Assembly: GCF_029869215.1 (NCBI RefSeq)
Contig: NZ_JARWPM010000366.1
Coordinates: 1 to 50,556 of the forward strand
Direction of reading: 5' to 3'
From: Nocardia carnea
GTDB taxonomy: Bacteria > Actinomycetota > Actinomycetes > Mycobacteriales > Mycobacteriaceae
DNA: 50,556 bases
Part shown: piece after piece, positions 34,296 through 43,198 of the stretch
Layout: each line of letters starts with the position of its first letter
Position numbering within the stretch: position 1 is the first letter of the stretch
Translations under genes and position numbers: made by a program
Notes under the pieces: generated by a model
What the model saw: the letters and a program-made list of their open reading frames with translations, nothing else
Database searches by the model: none
What the model was told of the DNA's origin: nothing

Positions 34296-35177
34296 TCAGT
34301 CCTGCCCGGCCTCCGCGAATTCACGAGTGCGGATTTCGGCCAGTGCGCCGAGCTGCTCACAGTAGTGATCGGCCGAAGTCGCCTCCATACCGGCGCCGAT
34401 GATCGTCGCACCGGCTCGCACGAGCCGCTCGAGTGTCCTTCGCGTCCCGTCGGCGTCCCCGAGTGGATCCACGTTTCCCACGGACAGCACGACGTCGAAA
34501 CCCTCCGGCAGCGGACGCCGGTTCAGCATCGCGCCCAGCTCGCCGAGGCTCAGCCCGAACGGAACCCAGCCGTCCGCCAGATCACAGGCCCGGCGCAGCG
34601 ACCGCGGGGTACGGCCACCGACCCAGAGTGGCACCCGCGGCTGTACCGCATGCGGTTCGACGATCATGTCCGAGAACTCGTAGTACGCACCGTGATACCG
34701 CGGTTGCCGATCGGACAGCGCGGCCCGCAACGCCCGCAGCGCATCATCGGCCCGGGCACCGCGATCGTCGAACGGAACGTCCAGCAGTTCGAATTCCTCG
34801 CGCAGCGAGCCGACTCCCGTGCCCAGGATCAACCGGCCACCGCTGACGGCGTCGAGCGTGCCGTACCGTTTCGCGATCTCCAGCGGGTGGTGGTAGCCGA
34901 GAACCAGGACCTGCGTCGCGAGCCGGATCCGCTCGGTACGCGCCGCCAGGAAACCCAATGTCGCCAACGGATCCCAGTAGGTCCCGCCACGGACCTCGGC
35001 CACCGGCGCCGGGACGGCCACATGCTCACTGCAGGTGAGATGGTGAAAACCCGCGCGGTCCGCGGCCACCGCGATCCGGGCGAGTTCGTCGATACCCGCC
35101 GTGCTCTCCCACGGCTGGTACGCACTGGGGAACCGGGTCACCACAGGGGTGTTGAGGCCTATCCGCAACCCCGTCAC
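34296..35177 (-). CDS. LLM-class flavin-dependent oxidoreductase
   Basis: The 293-residue protein has the luciferase-like TIM-barrel of the F420/FMN-dependent family. Visible segments are GFHHLTCSEHVAVP, TERIRLATQVLVLGYHHPLEIAKR and GRLILGTGVGSLREEF. In actinobacteria many members of this type use coenzyme F420 for hydride transfer. The GTG start at 35177 overlaps the stop of the NTF2-like gene (GTGA), so the two are coupled; the longer frame to 35288 lies inside that gene. The substrate is unknown. FMN instead of F420 is possible. Confidence 0.9.
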   Translation of the reverse strand: MTGLRIGLNTPVVTRFPSAYQPWESTAGIDELARIAVAADRAGFHHLTCSEHVAVPAPVAEVRGGTYWDPLATLGFLAARTERIRLATQVLVLGYHHPLEIAKRYGTLDAVSGGRLILGTGVGSLREEFELLDVPFDDRGARADDALRALRAALSDRQPRYHGAYYEFSDMIVEPHAVQPRVPLWVGGRTPRSLRRACDLADGWVPFGLSLGELGAMLNRRPLPEGFDVVLSVGNVDPLGDADGTRRTLERLVRAGATIIGAGMEATSADHYCEQLGALAEIRTREFAEAGQD

Positions 35178-35689
35178 CGCCCCGGCTGTTCCGTTCCCGT
35201 ACCGGCGGTCGCGGCCGGCATCCCGGTCAAGAGCCGGCGCCCTTCGACGCTGCCGTTCAACGGCCGGGTGACCCGCCGGGATACGCACCAGCCCTGGTCG
35301 GTCCGGCGCAACTCGATCCGATGGGCCCCCGCGCGCCAGATGTAGAACCGGCCGTCCTCGTTGCGGACCAGGATCGATTCGCAGACCGCCGTGGCCTCGT
35401 CGCCGTCGATACGCTCTATATGCGCGGGGCCGAAGAAATGGGCGCTGCCGCCGGTGATGATGTCCTGATGCGCTGCGGACCGCACCATGTCCCGCAGGTC
35501 GGCGCGCCCGATCATCCGCCAGCCCTCGACGTCGTATTCACCGTCTTCGGTCCACAGCGCCGCCACCGCGTCGGCCTCCCCCGCGTCGACGAGCGGGCCG
35601 TAGGCGGTCAGCTTCCGGATGATGGCCAGTTCGTCTTCCAGGCGCTGAACCCGCTCCGCCAGTCCGGCGAGTGACTCTTCATGGTTCAT
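35174..35689 (-). CDS. NTF2-like (SnoaL) protein with N-terminal coiled segment
   Basis: The 171-residue protein starts with a short helix rich in heptads (ESLAGLAERVQRLEDELAII) followed by an NTF2-like domain containing YGPLVDAGEADAVAALWTED and the strands GRADLRDMVRS and RRTDQGWCVSRRVTR. This form is common beside flavin and ring-modifying enzymes and may act as an isomerase, dehydratase or small partner protein. ATG 35689 has GAGGTCGACAG upstream. It is coupled to the LLM gene and divergent from the TetR gene. Confidence 0.8.
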   Translation of the reverse strand: MNHEESLAGLAERVQRLEDELAIIRKLTAYGPLVDAGEADAVAALWTEDGEYDVEGWRMIGRADLRDMVRSAAHQDIITGGSAHFFGPAHIERIDGDEATAVCESILVRNEDGRFYIWRAGAHRIELRRTDQGWCVSRRVTRPLNGSVEGRRLLTGMPAATAGTGTEQPGR

Positions 35690-35872
35690 CTGTCGACCTC
35701 TCGTTCGTGGGATCGCATTCCGGCCCGGGTAGCCTCGCACCGGCATTTCGTATAGATCGGACACCAGCGGTACGTTGGCATGAAATCAGCAGACGGACCG
35801 GCCGACGGCGCTACGTTCCGTTGACCGGGAGCTCCGACTTCCCGCTCACCTTTGGCAGGTTCTGCCGTAATG

Positions 35873-35889
35873 TCATATCCTGACGATAT
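35873..35889. promoter_or_regulatory. AT-rich inverted repeat, candidate TetR operator
   Basis: TCATATC (35873-35879) faces GATAT (35885-35889) across five bases in an otherwise GC-rich divergent gap between the NTF2-like/LLM genes and a TetR gene. Its position just upstream of the chosen TetR start suggests autoregulation. The symmetry is short and was judged only by eye. Confidence 0.35.
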
Positions 35890-35959
35890 TGATCGTGAGG
35901 CGGTGCCCTCGAACAGCACCGCCGCGGAACCCGCACGAGAGCAGGAAAAGGGAGGTCCG

Positions 35960-36580
35960 GTGGCCAAGTCGGCTCGCCCCACCCTCACCGAGCGCCGGGC
36001 GGAGGAACTGCGGCGGGCCATCGCCCTCACGGCACGGGACCTGTTCATCGCCGACGGCAACACCTCGGCCACGGTCGAGCAGATCTGCGAGATCGTGGGC
36101 ATCTCGCCACGCACCTTCCACCGTCATTTCCCGGTGAAGGAGGACGTCCTCTCCCCACTGTTCCGGCAGAGCGAAGAACTGATCGTCGAGATACTGCGGA
36201 CGGCGTCCGCCGAGGCCGATCCGGTCGAAGTCCTCGCGCACGCGTTCACCACCGAGGTTCATCGGCGCCAGGTACCCGAGTTCGACCGGAAATTCATGGA
36301 GCTGATGATCAATACGCCGCCGTACCGGTTGCGGTGGCTGGAGTGGGGTGAGGGGCTGTACGGAGAGATCACCCGCTTCCTGGACCGGCATTTCGAACTC
36401 GGTCAGGACCCATTCCTCCGTGAGCTGCCCGCGCAACTGGCGATGCAGACCATGCGCCAGGCCTACATCCACTGGGTCCACGCCGGACACTCCGGCGATT
36501 TCGCGGAGGTCGAGCGCCTCCTGCTACGCGGTATGCGAATGCTGTTCGACGGTATCGATGCCGCCACACCCCGGCGGTGA
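35960..36580 (+). CDS. TetR-family transcriptional regulator
   Basis: The 206-residue regulator has an N-terminal helix-turn-helix (TVEQICEIVGISPRTFHRHF, about residues 38-57) and a helical ligand-binding part resembling TetR_C of acyl-CoA or MftR-like regulators. GTG 35960 is chosen because GGGAGG lies just upstream; ATG starts at 35852 and 35870 are in frame but less well supported. Divergent from the NTF2-like/LLM pair, which it probably represses. Confidence 0.88.
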   Translation: MAKSARPTLTERRAEELRRAIALTARDLFIADGNTSATVEQICEIVGISPRTFHRHFPVKEDVLSPLFRQSEELIVEILRTASAEADPVEVLAHAFTTEVHRRQVPEFDRKFMELMINTPPYRLRWLEWGEGLYGEITRFLDRHFELGQDPFLRELPAQLAMQTMRQAYIHWVHAGHSGDFAEVERLLLRGMRMLFDGIDAATPRR

Positions 36581-36700
36581 GCCGACCTTCCCCACGATCC
36601 GCCGGGCGGCGGCGGTACCATTTCGGCCCCAGCGGCCGGGAATTCCGCTGAGTGGACATCTCCGGCGCTTCCCGGACGGTCACCTCGCTAGCGTCCGCGT

Positions 36701-37222
36701 ATGAATAATCCCTGGCCCAGAGAAGAACTCGAAACGGCGTTCCGGACGTGGCAGACAACGGTCGCGCGAGCCGCCGCCGGCGAAGGTAGCTGGCGTGAAT
36801 TCGTCGATCTGTTCACACCCGACGCCGAGTACCACGAGCAGATGGTCGGCGTATTGAAAGGTCACGACGCCATCTGGGCGTGGGTGGAACCGACTCTCGC
36901 CCAGTTCCCCGGATCCGCGATGACCTCGTTCCCCGTCCATTGGCACCTGATCGACGATGTCAACGGTGTGATCGTGGTGAAGCTGAACAACCTGATGCGT
37001 GATCCCGGGGACGGCGCCCGGATGGGGGCGGACAACATCAGCATCCTCACCTACGCCGGAAACGGGAAGTTCTCCAAAGAGGAGGACATCTACGATCCCG
37101 CCGAATTCAACGAACTCGTACCCGCCTGGATCGGACGGGCGATGGAGTTGGGCACACTCAGCGCGGCCGAACTCGAATGGTGCGCGCGGGCCCAGCAGCA
37201 GCAAGGATCGGCGCCGAGCTGA
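36701..37222 (+). CDS. NTF2-like (SnoaL) protein
   Basis: The 173-residue protein has an NTF2-like cone fold, seen in WREFVDLFTPDAEYHEQMVG and KGHDAIWAWVEPTLAQFPGS, with the strands PVHWHLIDDVNGVIVVKLNN. The C-terminal helices are longer than usual. No ribosome site is clear before ATG 36701. It lies 120 bases after the TetR gene on the same strand and is convergent with the ABC transporter operon. Function unknown; isomerase or hydratase roles are known in the fold. Confidence 0.8.
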   Translation: MNNPWPREELETAFRTWQTTVARAAAGEGSWREFVDLFTPDAEYHEQMVGVLKGHDAIWAWVEPTLAQFPGSAMTSFPVHWHLIDDVNGVIVVKLNNLMRDPGDGARMGADNISILTYAGNGKFSKEEDIYDPAEFNELVPAWIGRAMELGTLSAAELEWCARAQQQQGSAPS

Positions 37223-37235
37223 TCTCGCTCCGAAC

Positions 37236-37276
37236 ACGTAAGGCGAGTCGCGGCAACCCGACGACTCGTCCTACGT
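37236..37276. terminator. Bidirectional hairpin between convergent operons
   Basis: CGAGTCG (37244-37250) pairs with CGACTCG (37262-37268) around an 11-base loop; ACGTA (37236-37240) and TACGT (37272-37276) extend the stem to about 15 pairs with two mismatches. It fills the 70-base gap between the NTF2-like gene and the ATPase gene, so it can end transcription from both directions. Confidence 0.65.
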
Positions 37277-37292
37277 TCTCTCCACCCGAGAC

Positions 37293-38018
37293 TCAGCGCG
37301 TGACCGCCTCCGCGCCCAGGTACGCCCGCTCCACCCGTTCCGGATCGTCCCGTAGCTCCGCGGCATCGGCCCGGTCGGCGATCCGTCCGTGGACCAGGAC
37401 CGCGGCCCGGTCGGCGACCCGCAGAGCCAGATGGACATGCTGTTCCACCAGCAGCACGCTGGTGCCCTGCGCGGCCGCCAGCTTCTTCAGCACCTCCAGG
37501 ATCTCGGTCACGATCACGGGAGCCAATCCCATACTCAGCTCGTCGATCACCAGCACCGCGGGCCGCTGCAGGATCGCCCGCCCGATGGCGAGCATCTGCT
37601 GCTCGCCGCCGGACAGCCGGCCGGCGGCAACCGGCAACCGCTTCTCCAACGCCGGGAAATATTCGAGTACCTCGCGTAGACCGGCTTTTCGCCGCGCACG
37701 TTCCCCGACGGCGAGCAGAAGATTCTGCTTCGTACTCAGCTGCCGGAACAGGGCCCGGTCGTCGGGCACCAGCACCAGCCCGGAACGAACCGCGTCCCGG
37801 GGACGCCCGCCGCGCACCGCGCGACCGGCGACGACGACCTCGCCCTCGATACGCGGAAGCAACCCGGCCAGCGTCATCAGCAGTGTCGTCTTGCCCGCGC
37901 CGTTCGGCCCGAGCAGACAGGTGATCTCGCCGGACCGCAACGTCAGGTCGACGTCGCGTACGCACGGGAGTTCTTTCCGGTAGCCGGCGGTCAGGCCCCG
38001 GCATTCCAGCGCTTTCAT
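37293..38018 (-). CDS. ABC transporter ATPase, LivF type
   Basis: The 241-residue ATPase has Walker A GPNGAGKT (37-44), signature LSGGEQQ and Walker B AVLVIDELSMGLAP. It is the second ATPase of a branched-chain amino-acid class (HAAT) importer; such systems in actinobacteria also take up aromatic acids and other carboxylates. ATG 38018 overlaps the stop of the fused transporter gene (ATGA). It is the last gene of the importer operon. Confidence 0.93.
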   Translation of the reverse strand: MKALECRGLTAGYRKELPCVRDVDLTLRSGEITCLLGPNGAGKTTLLMTLAGLLPRIEGEVVVAGRAVRGGRPRDAVRSGLVLVPDDRALFRQLSTKQNLLLAVGERARRKAGLREVLEYFPALEKRLPVAAGRLSGGEQQMLAIGRAILQRPAVLVIDELSMGLAPVIVTEILEVLKKLAAAQGTSVLLVEQHVHLALRVADRAAVLVHGRIADRADAAELRDDPERVERAYLGAEAVTR

Positions 38019-40792
38019 CGCGATACCTCCGGGGAAGTCAGCGGCCGGGCATGCAGTTCCGGGGCGGCCTCCGGGTCGGGATTGCCCGCGCCGGCCGGTA
38101 CGCCGAGATAGGCGCGAAGTACCTCCGGGTTCGCGCGGATCTCCGCGGGTGTACCGGTGGCGATCACCGTTCCGAGATCGAGCACGATGACCCGATCGCA
38201 GACTGTCAGCACCAGTTCCATATCGTGGTCGACCAGCAACACGCCGGTGCCGTCGGCGGCAACTGCGCGCAGTTTCTCGCCCAGCCAACGGCTTTCGGCG
38301 CTGTCCAAACCCGCGGCCGGTTCGTCGAGCAGAGCGACCGCGGGGTCGGCGGCGAGAGCCCGTGCCATCGAGACCAGCTGCCGCTGTCCCTGGGACAGCA
38401 GACCCGCCTCCCGGTCCGCCAGTTCGCTCAGGCCGAGGACGGCCAGCGTCCTGCTCACCCGCCGCGTGACGGGCAACTCCGAGCCGGACCGGGCCGCGCC
38501 CACCCCGACGTTCTCGGCGACGGTGAGATCGTCGTAGAGCTCGACGTCCTGGAAGCTGCGCCCCAGTCCGGCCCGGCTGCGGGCGTGCGGAGGCTGCCCG
38601 GTGAGCGACCGGCCCGACAGCGTCACCGACCCGGTGGCCGGGGCGAATCCGGTGATCGCGTCGATAACGGTCGTCTTCCCGGCGCCGTTGGGTCCGATCA
38701 GGCCGACGATCTCGCCGGGCCGCACCTCGAACGCGACATCGGTGGCGGCCTTCACCACACCGTAGGTGACACTCACACCCGCGACCGAGAGGATCGGATC
38801 CGAACGGCCGGCCACTGTCCGGGCGGCCACCGGCTCCGGCGTCTCGCCGCCCGCCGCCCCGCGACGCGGAAGAGCCGGCCACGGGATCCGCGGCAGTTTG
38901 CTCGCGATCCCGTCGGGGTTGGCCAGCACGGTGACCACCAGCAGAATGCCGCTCAGCACCGCGTAGTAATCACCCACGTGCAGGAACCGGTCGACCAGGA
39001 GGTACAGAATCCCACCGGGCGCCATCACACCGGCGAGAATGCCCCCGGTGATGGAGGTGATGCCCGCGACATAGACGACGGCGAACAGCGAGATCCCGAG
39101 GAACACCGCGTATGGTTCCGGCGTGGCGAGCATCTGCTGATATCCGAGCAGGGCACCACCGAGGCCGGCGACGAACGCGCCGAGGGCGAAAGTGATCAGT
39201 TTGGTGCGGGACACATCGATACCCGCGGCCGCCGCCGAACGCTCGTTGGCCCGCACCGCGAGCATGGCGGTGCCGAGGCTGCTGCGCCGCAGCCACGCCA
39301 CACCGAGCCCGACGGCGGTGAGGACAACAAGGCACAGCAGGCCGAACGCGATGCGCGGGTATGCCTCGCCCGCCCCGATGCCCAGGTCTATCCCGAACAA
39401 TCGGGGTGTATCGATCGGAGCGCCCTGCACACCACCGTTGAGCTCGGGGTTGCGGAACCAGAACGCCTCCACGAACACCGCGAGGGCGAGCGTCACCACG
39501 GTCAGTGGGAGCCCGCGTACCCGCAGCGCGGGCAGTCCCACGACGACCCCTACCACGGTCGCGAACAGTGCCGCGATGATCGGCGCGAACGGGAACGGTA
39601 TGCCGAGGTGCTGGTTCAGCACGCTCAACGCGTAGGCCGAAACCCCCGCCAGCGTCAGCTGTGCCAGCGATACCTGGCCCGCGTAGCCGGTGACGATGAC
39701 CTGCGAGAGACCGAGGATCCCGAACACGATGCTGCTGACGAGCGCGGCCCGAAAGCTGCCGGTGGTGGCCAGCAGAGCGACCACGGCCACCGCAACCGAG
39801 AGCAGTGCCGGGAGGAGAATACGGTCGGGACGTGGCGCCCGCCCGAGCGTCCGGTGGATCACCGAGCCCCGATCGGGTAGCGGACGTCCCTTGACCACCA
39901 GGAAGATCAGGATCAACAGCAGCGAGATCGCCTCCGCCGTACCGGATCTCGGCCACCAATCATAGAGGCCCTGCAGATTGGTGGCTTCCGCTTGCAGGGC
40001 ACCGATAACGATGCCCGCGGCCACCGTCAGCCAGATCGACGCGAAATTGCCCACCAGCGTGGCCGCCAGCGCCGGCACGACGAACAGGGAGTACGCCACG
40101 GGATTGAGCGCCACCAGCGGCGCGATGAGAATCCCGCCGAGCCCCGCGACCACCGACGACAACGCCCAGTTGGCGAAGGCGATCCGGTCCGGCGACAAGC
40201 CGGTGAGGTAGGCGCCCTTCTCGGATTCCGCCGCCGCCTCGGTGGCCGTACCGAACCGGGTGTAGCGGAAGACGAGGGTGGCCACGATCGCGAGACCGAT
40301 GATGGAAACCGCCAGGAGTACTCGATCGGTGGGCACCAGGCGGTCACCCAGCGAGAAGGTGTCGAGCGCGAAAATCGGTTTGACCGAGACCAGGCCCGTT
40401 CCCACCCGTTGGGCGATCACGGCCTGGATCACGATCATCAACCCGATGGAGGCGACGGCCTTGGCCACCACCGGGGCAGTGCGCAGGGGCCGGAAGACCA
40501 GGGCGTAACACAGCACGCCGAGGACGCCGGCGGCAGCCAGGGAGATCGCCATGGCAGGTGCCACACCGAGCGGCCCACCGAGGTCGATCGTCGGGGGCAA
40601 TCCCGGTATCGGCACCAGCAACTCACCGGTCCGCAGCAGGGCGTAGGTGTAGGCGGCGTAGAGCGCCACCGTGCCGGTCGCGAAGTTCACGACCCCCGAA
40701 CTCTTGAAGGTCATCACGAGCGCGAGCCCGAGCGCGGCGTACACCGCCCCGTTGCCGAGGCCGAGCACGAGATACGAAAGGTGGTCTGTCAT
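38015..40792 (-). CDS. Fused LivH-LivM-LivG ABC transporter protein
   Basis: This 925-residue protein unites three usual subunits: an N-terminal LivH-like permease (about 1-300, starting LGLGNGAVYAALGLALVMTF), a LivM-like permease (about 330-640) and a C-terminal LivG-like ATPase (about 665-900) with GPNGAGKT, the LLSQGQRQL signature and ALLDEPAAGLD. There is no stop or frameshift at the joins. Permease-ATPase fusions are known in this class, but joining both permeases to the ATPase is less usual. With LivF and the lipoprotein it forms a high-affinity importer at the inner membrane. The substrate may be the compound degraded by this island. Confidence 0.93.
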   Translation of the reverse strand: MTDHLSYLVLGLGNGAVYAALGLALVMTFKSSGVVNFATGTVALYAAYTYALLRTGELLVPIPGLPPTIDLGGPLGVAPAMAISLAAAGVLGVLCYALVFRPLRTAPVVAKAVASIGLMIVIQAVIAQRVGTGLVSVKPIFALDTFSLGDRLVPTDRVLLAVSIIGLAIVATLVFRYTRFGTATEAAAESEKGAYLTGLSPDRIAFANWALSSVVAGLGGILIAPLVALNPVAYSLFVVPALAATLVGNFASIWLTVAAGIVIGALQAEATNLQGLYDWWPRSGTAEAISLLLILIFLVVKGRPLPDRGSVIHRTLGRAPRPDRILLPALLSVAVAVVALLATTGSFRAALVSSIVFGILGLSQVIVTGYAGQVSLAQLTLAGVSAYALSVLNQHLGIPFPFAPIIAALFATVVGVVVGLPALRVRGLPLTVVTLALAVFVEAFWFRNPELNGGVQGAPIDTPRLFGIDLGIGAGEAYPRIAFGLLCLVVLTAVGLGVAWLRRSSLGTAMLAVRANERSAAAAGIDVSRTKLITFALGAFVAGLGGALLGYQQMLATPEPYAVFLGISLFAVVYVAGITSITGGILAGVMAPGGILYLLVDRFLHVGDYYAVLSGILLVVTVLANPDGIASKLPRIPWPALPRRGAAGGETPEPVAARTVAGRSDPILSVAGVSVTYGVVKAATDVAFEVRPGEIVGLIGPNGAGKTTVIDAITGFAPATGSVTLSGRSLTGQPPHARSRAGLGRSFQDVELYDDLTVAENVGVGAARSGSELPVTRRVSRTLAVLGLSELADREAGLLSQGQRQLVSMARALAADPAVALLDEPAAGLDSAESRWLGEKLRAVAADGTGVLLVDHDMELVLTVCDRVIVLDLGTVIATGTPAEIRANPEVLRAYLGVPAGAGNPDPEAAPELHARPLTSPEVSR

Positions 40793-40827
40793 GGCTGATC
40801 TCCCTGGCCGGATACCGCCGGGGCGGG

Positions 40828-42072
40828 TTATCCGGTCACTTTCAGATTCACCGGCACGCCCTGGTCGTTGATTTCACCGATCAGCATCTGGCGCGAGCAG
40901 ATCGACGGCATCTGCGGTACAGCGGTGCCGTCGCAGGTGAAGGTGATACCGCCGCCCGCGGGCATCTCCACGGCCTTCGCGGTGCGCAGCGCCTCCTTGA
41001 TGCTCGCTGGCGTGACGTCTCCCTGAAGGTTGCCGGTGGCCGCGGCCAGCGCCATGACGACCTGGTAGCCGGAAGAGGCGGCACCCGCCACCGCCGCCTC
41101 GGGGGCGTAGGTCTGCAGAACCGAGCGGTAGAGCACCGAATCAGCACGATCCGACAGATAGTCGGTGGCGGTGATACCGATACTGCCCTCGATGGAGTCC
41201 ACACCCACGATGTCGATGACATCGGGGGCCAGGCAGGTCGGGATGTAGACGCGCTGGACCGCCGGATCGGTGGTCTGGATCGCCTTGTAGACCGAGGCGC
41301 AGGTGGCCGCGTCGGCGATCACGCTCACGCCCTGCGGCTTATCGGAGAGCCCCGAAGTCACCAGCGGGGTGGGGTCCGGCACGCCCAGCGGGATCGGCAC
41401 CACGTTCAGTTTCACCCCCGCGGCCTGGAACACCGGCGCACCCATCGCGTTGGCCAGGGCGCCGAGGCCGCCGCCGTCACTCGCGAAGAGCGTGAAGGTG
41501 GCCATACCCTTGTCCTTCGCCGCCGCCGCCATCGCGCCGATGGTGCCGGGCAGGCCCGCCGAGAGCGCCGCGGAATCGGGCGAGGTCAGTTCCTGCTGCG
41601 AGACGCCGTTGAGGGTGATGTAGGGGATACCGGCGCCGGCGACGATCGGGAGGATGGTGCCGCCCTGCGAGGTGCCCGGGGACAGCACAGCTGTCACCTT
41701 CTGCTCGACGAATTCGTTGGCGCACTTGGTGGCCGAGGTCGGCTCCTCCTGCTGTTTGCACACCACGAGTTCGACCGGATGGCCCGCGATCCCACCCGCG
41801 TTCTTGTTCACGTACTCGACGGCGGCCTCCGCGCCCTCACGCATCTCCGGGAGCGACACCACCGCACCACCCTCGGTGGATACGAAGCCGATCCGCACCG
41901 GCGTCCCCGTGGCCGGTTCATCGGGTAGCGCGGTGGTCGAGGCTCCGGCCACCGCGCTGTTGTTCGTTTCGTCGCCGCCGGCACACCCCGACGCGGCGAG
42001 CGCGATCGCCAGCACCGCGACGCCCATCCCGGTGACGGCTCGCCGGCGACGGCTCAGATCATCGAGTCCCAT
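40828..42072 (-). CDS. ABC transporter substrate-binding lipoprotein (LivJ/LivK-like)
   Basis: The 414-residue protein begins with a twin basic segment (RRRR) and a hydrophobic stretch ending in a lipobox, LAASGC, with lipidated Cys30. The mature part has the periplasmic-binding type I fold (IGFVSTEGGAVVSLPEMREG; AVLSPGTSQGGTILPIV). It captures the solute outside the membrane. ATG 42072 with AGAGGAGAA upstream is preferred to a frame reaching 42147, since it places the signal correctly. First gene of the importer operon, 35 bases before the fused transporter gene. Confidence 0.92.
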   Translation of the reverse strand: MGLDDLSRRRRAVTGMGVAVLAIALAASGCAGGDETNNSAVAGASTTALPDEPATGTPVRIGFVSTEGGAVVSLPEMREGAEAAVEYVNKNAGGIAGHPVELVVCKQQEEPTSATKCANEFVEQKVTAVLSPGTSQGGTILPIVAGAGIPYITLNGVSQQELTSPDSAALSAGLPGTIGAMAAAAKDKGMATFTLFASDGGGLGALANAMGAPVFQAAGVKLNVVPIPLGVPDPTPLVTSGLSDKPQGVSVIADAATCASVYKAIQTTDPAVQRVYIPTCLAPDVIDIVGVDSIEGSIGITATDYLSDRADSVLYRSVLQTYAPEAAVAGAASSGYQVVMALAAATGNLQGDVTPASIKEALRTAKAVEMPAGGGITFTCDGTAVPQMPSICSRQMLIGEINDQGVPVNLKVTG

Positions 42073-42260
42073 GATCTGGTTCTCCTCTCCGAAGGCGAGG
42101 CCGCACCGGGTGGTTCCCGATACACACAACGTCCTCGCATGGTCCACATCACTTCTCGATGCGGCGGAGAATTATGGACTCATGTCCGACCCGGCTCAGA
42201 CGGTCGCTTCCCATTCACCGGGATAATCGTGGCCCGGCTTCACCGGGTTCGCTACACGCA

Positions 42261-43112
42261 TCACGCGGCGCCCGAGCTGCGGAAACGCCGCAGGTAGGCA
42301 GGTAGCCGCCGCAGCGGGACCGCGCGCGGCCAGTCGTCGGCGCGGAAATAGGCGTCGCTGCCGCCGTCGACGAACACGACACTGCCGCAGAGGAAACGCG
42401 CGGCATCGGACAGCATGAAAACCACCCATTCCGCCAGATCGCCGGCGTCCCCGAAACCGCCGATCGGTACCGGGAACCGGCGAATTGCGGCCGCTTCGGC
42501 GGGTGTGGCGAGTTGCCGCTCCAGCAGCGGCGTCAGGACGGCGCCGGGGGCGAGCAGATTGAGCCGGATTCCCGCGCCCGCCCAGTCCGCGGTCACCGCG
42601 TGGCGCCGGACCCAGCGGCTCACCGCGATCTTCGATGCACCGTAGGCGATCGAGGGTGCGGTGCGGCCGAAGATCCGGACCGTTTTCAACGCCTTGTCGA
42701 TATCCCCGGCCAGCAGGGCGCGGATCGCCCGGCCGGGCACCGCCGGTGTGGTGGTCGTGGCGTTACTACCGAAGACGACCACTTTCGGCTCGGTGGCCGT
42801 CGCCAGTGCGGGCCGCCAGCCCTCGAGCAAGTCCACCACGCCGCGATAGTTCACCTCGAAGATCAGGCGCGGGCGTTCCGCGCCGGGGGCAGGTCCCACG
42901 CCGGCCGCGAGAACCGCGCCGTCGAGCTGCCCGTCCACCGCGGCGAGCACCCCGTCGATTGCCGCACGCCGCCCCTGCGGGGTGGACAGATCGGCGACGA
43001 TTTCCGCATCCCGCTGGTCGACTCCGACCACGGTGTGACCGTCCTGTCGCAGCTTGCCGACCACAGCGCGGCCCATTCCCGAGGCCGATCCGGTCACCAC
43101 ATAGACACCCAT
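42261..43112 (-). CDS. SDR resembling 3-alpha-hydroxysteroid dehydrogenase/carbonyl reductase
   Basis: The 283-residue SDR resembles the 3-alpha-HSD/carbonyl reductase of Comamonas testosteroni: TGSASGMGRA, the diagnostic GHTVVGVDQRDAEIVADLST, AAGVGP in place of NNAG, an insertion before the active site and YGASK. That subfamily reduces or oxidises the 3-position of steroids and some other ketones. The C-terminal tail (about 25 residues, ending RFRSSGAA) is longer. ATG 43112 is preceded by GAAAGTAGG. It is divergent from a TetR gene 86 bases away. A steroid-type substrate is inference from this resemblance. Confidence 0.85.
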   Translation of the reverse strand: MGVYVVTGSASGMGRAVVGKLRQDGHTVVGVDQRDAEIVADLSTPQGRRAAIDGVLAAVDGQLDGAVLAAGVGPAPGAERPRLIFEVNYRGVVDLLEGWRPALATATEPKVVVFGSNATTTTPAVPGRAIRALLAGDIDKALKTVRIFGRTAPSIAYGASKIAVSRWVRRHAVTADWAGAGIRLNLLAPGAVLTPLLERQLATPAEAAAIRRFPVPIGGFGDAGDLAEWVVFMLSDAARFLCGSVVFVDGGSDAYFRADDWPRAVPLRRLPAYLRRFRSSGAA

Positions 43113-43158
43113 CGTTCGCCTACTTTCCGCTGTCACCAGCCGAGTTTCTGCACTGCCA

Positions 43159-43166
43159 CAATATTG
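43159..43166. promoter_or_regulatory. AT-rich palindrome in SDR/TetR divergent gap
   Basis: CAATATTG is a perfect 8-base palindrome in the 86-base divergent gap, inside the AT-richest part (43150-43192). It is a reasonable core of an operator for the adjacent TetR protein, but it is short and could be chance. Confidence 0.3.
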
Positions 43167-43198
43167 ACACACTTCGCCAAAAATGATGGGCTGGGCCC

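Noticed and set aside
38051..39880. A 609-residue open frame opposite the fused transporter gene
   Set aside because: Shadow of the transporter frame; no hydrophobic segments or motifs of its own.
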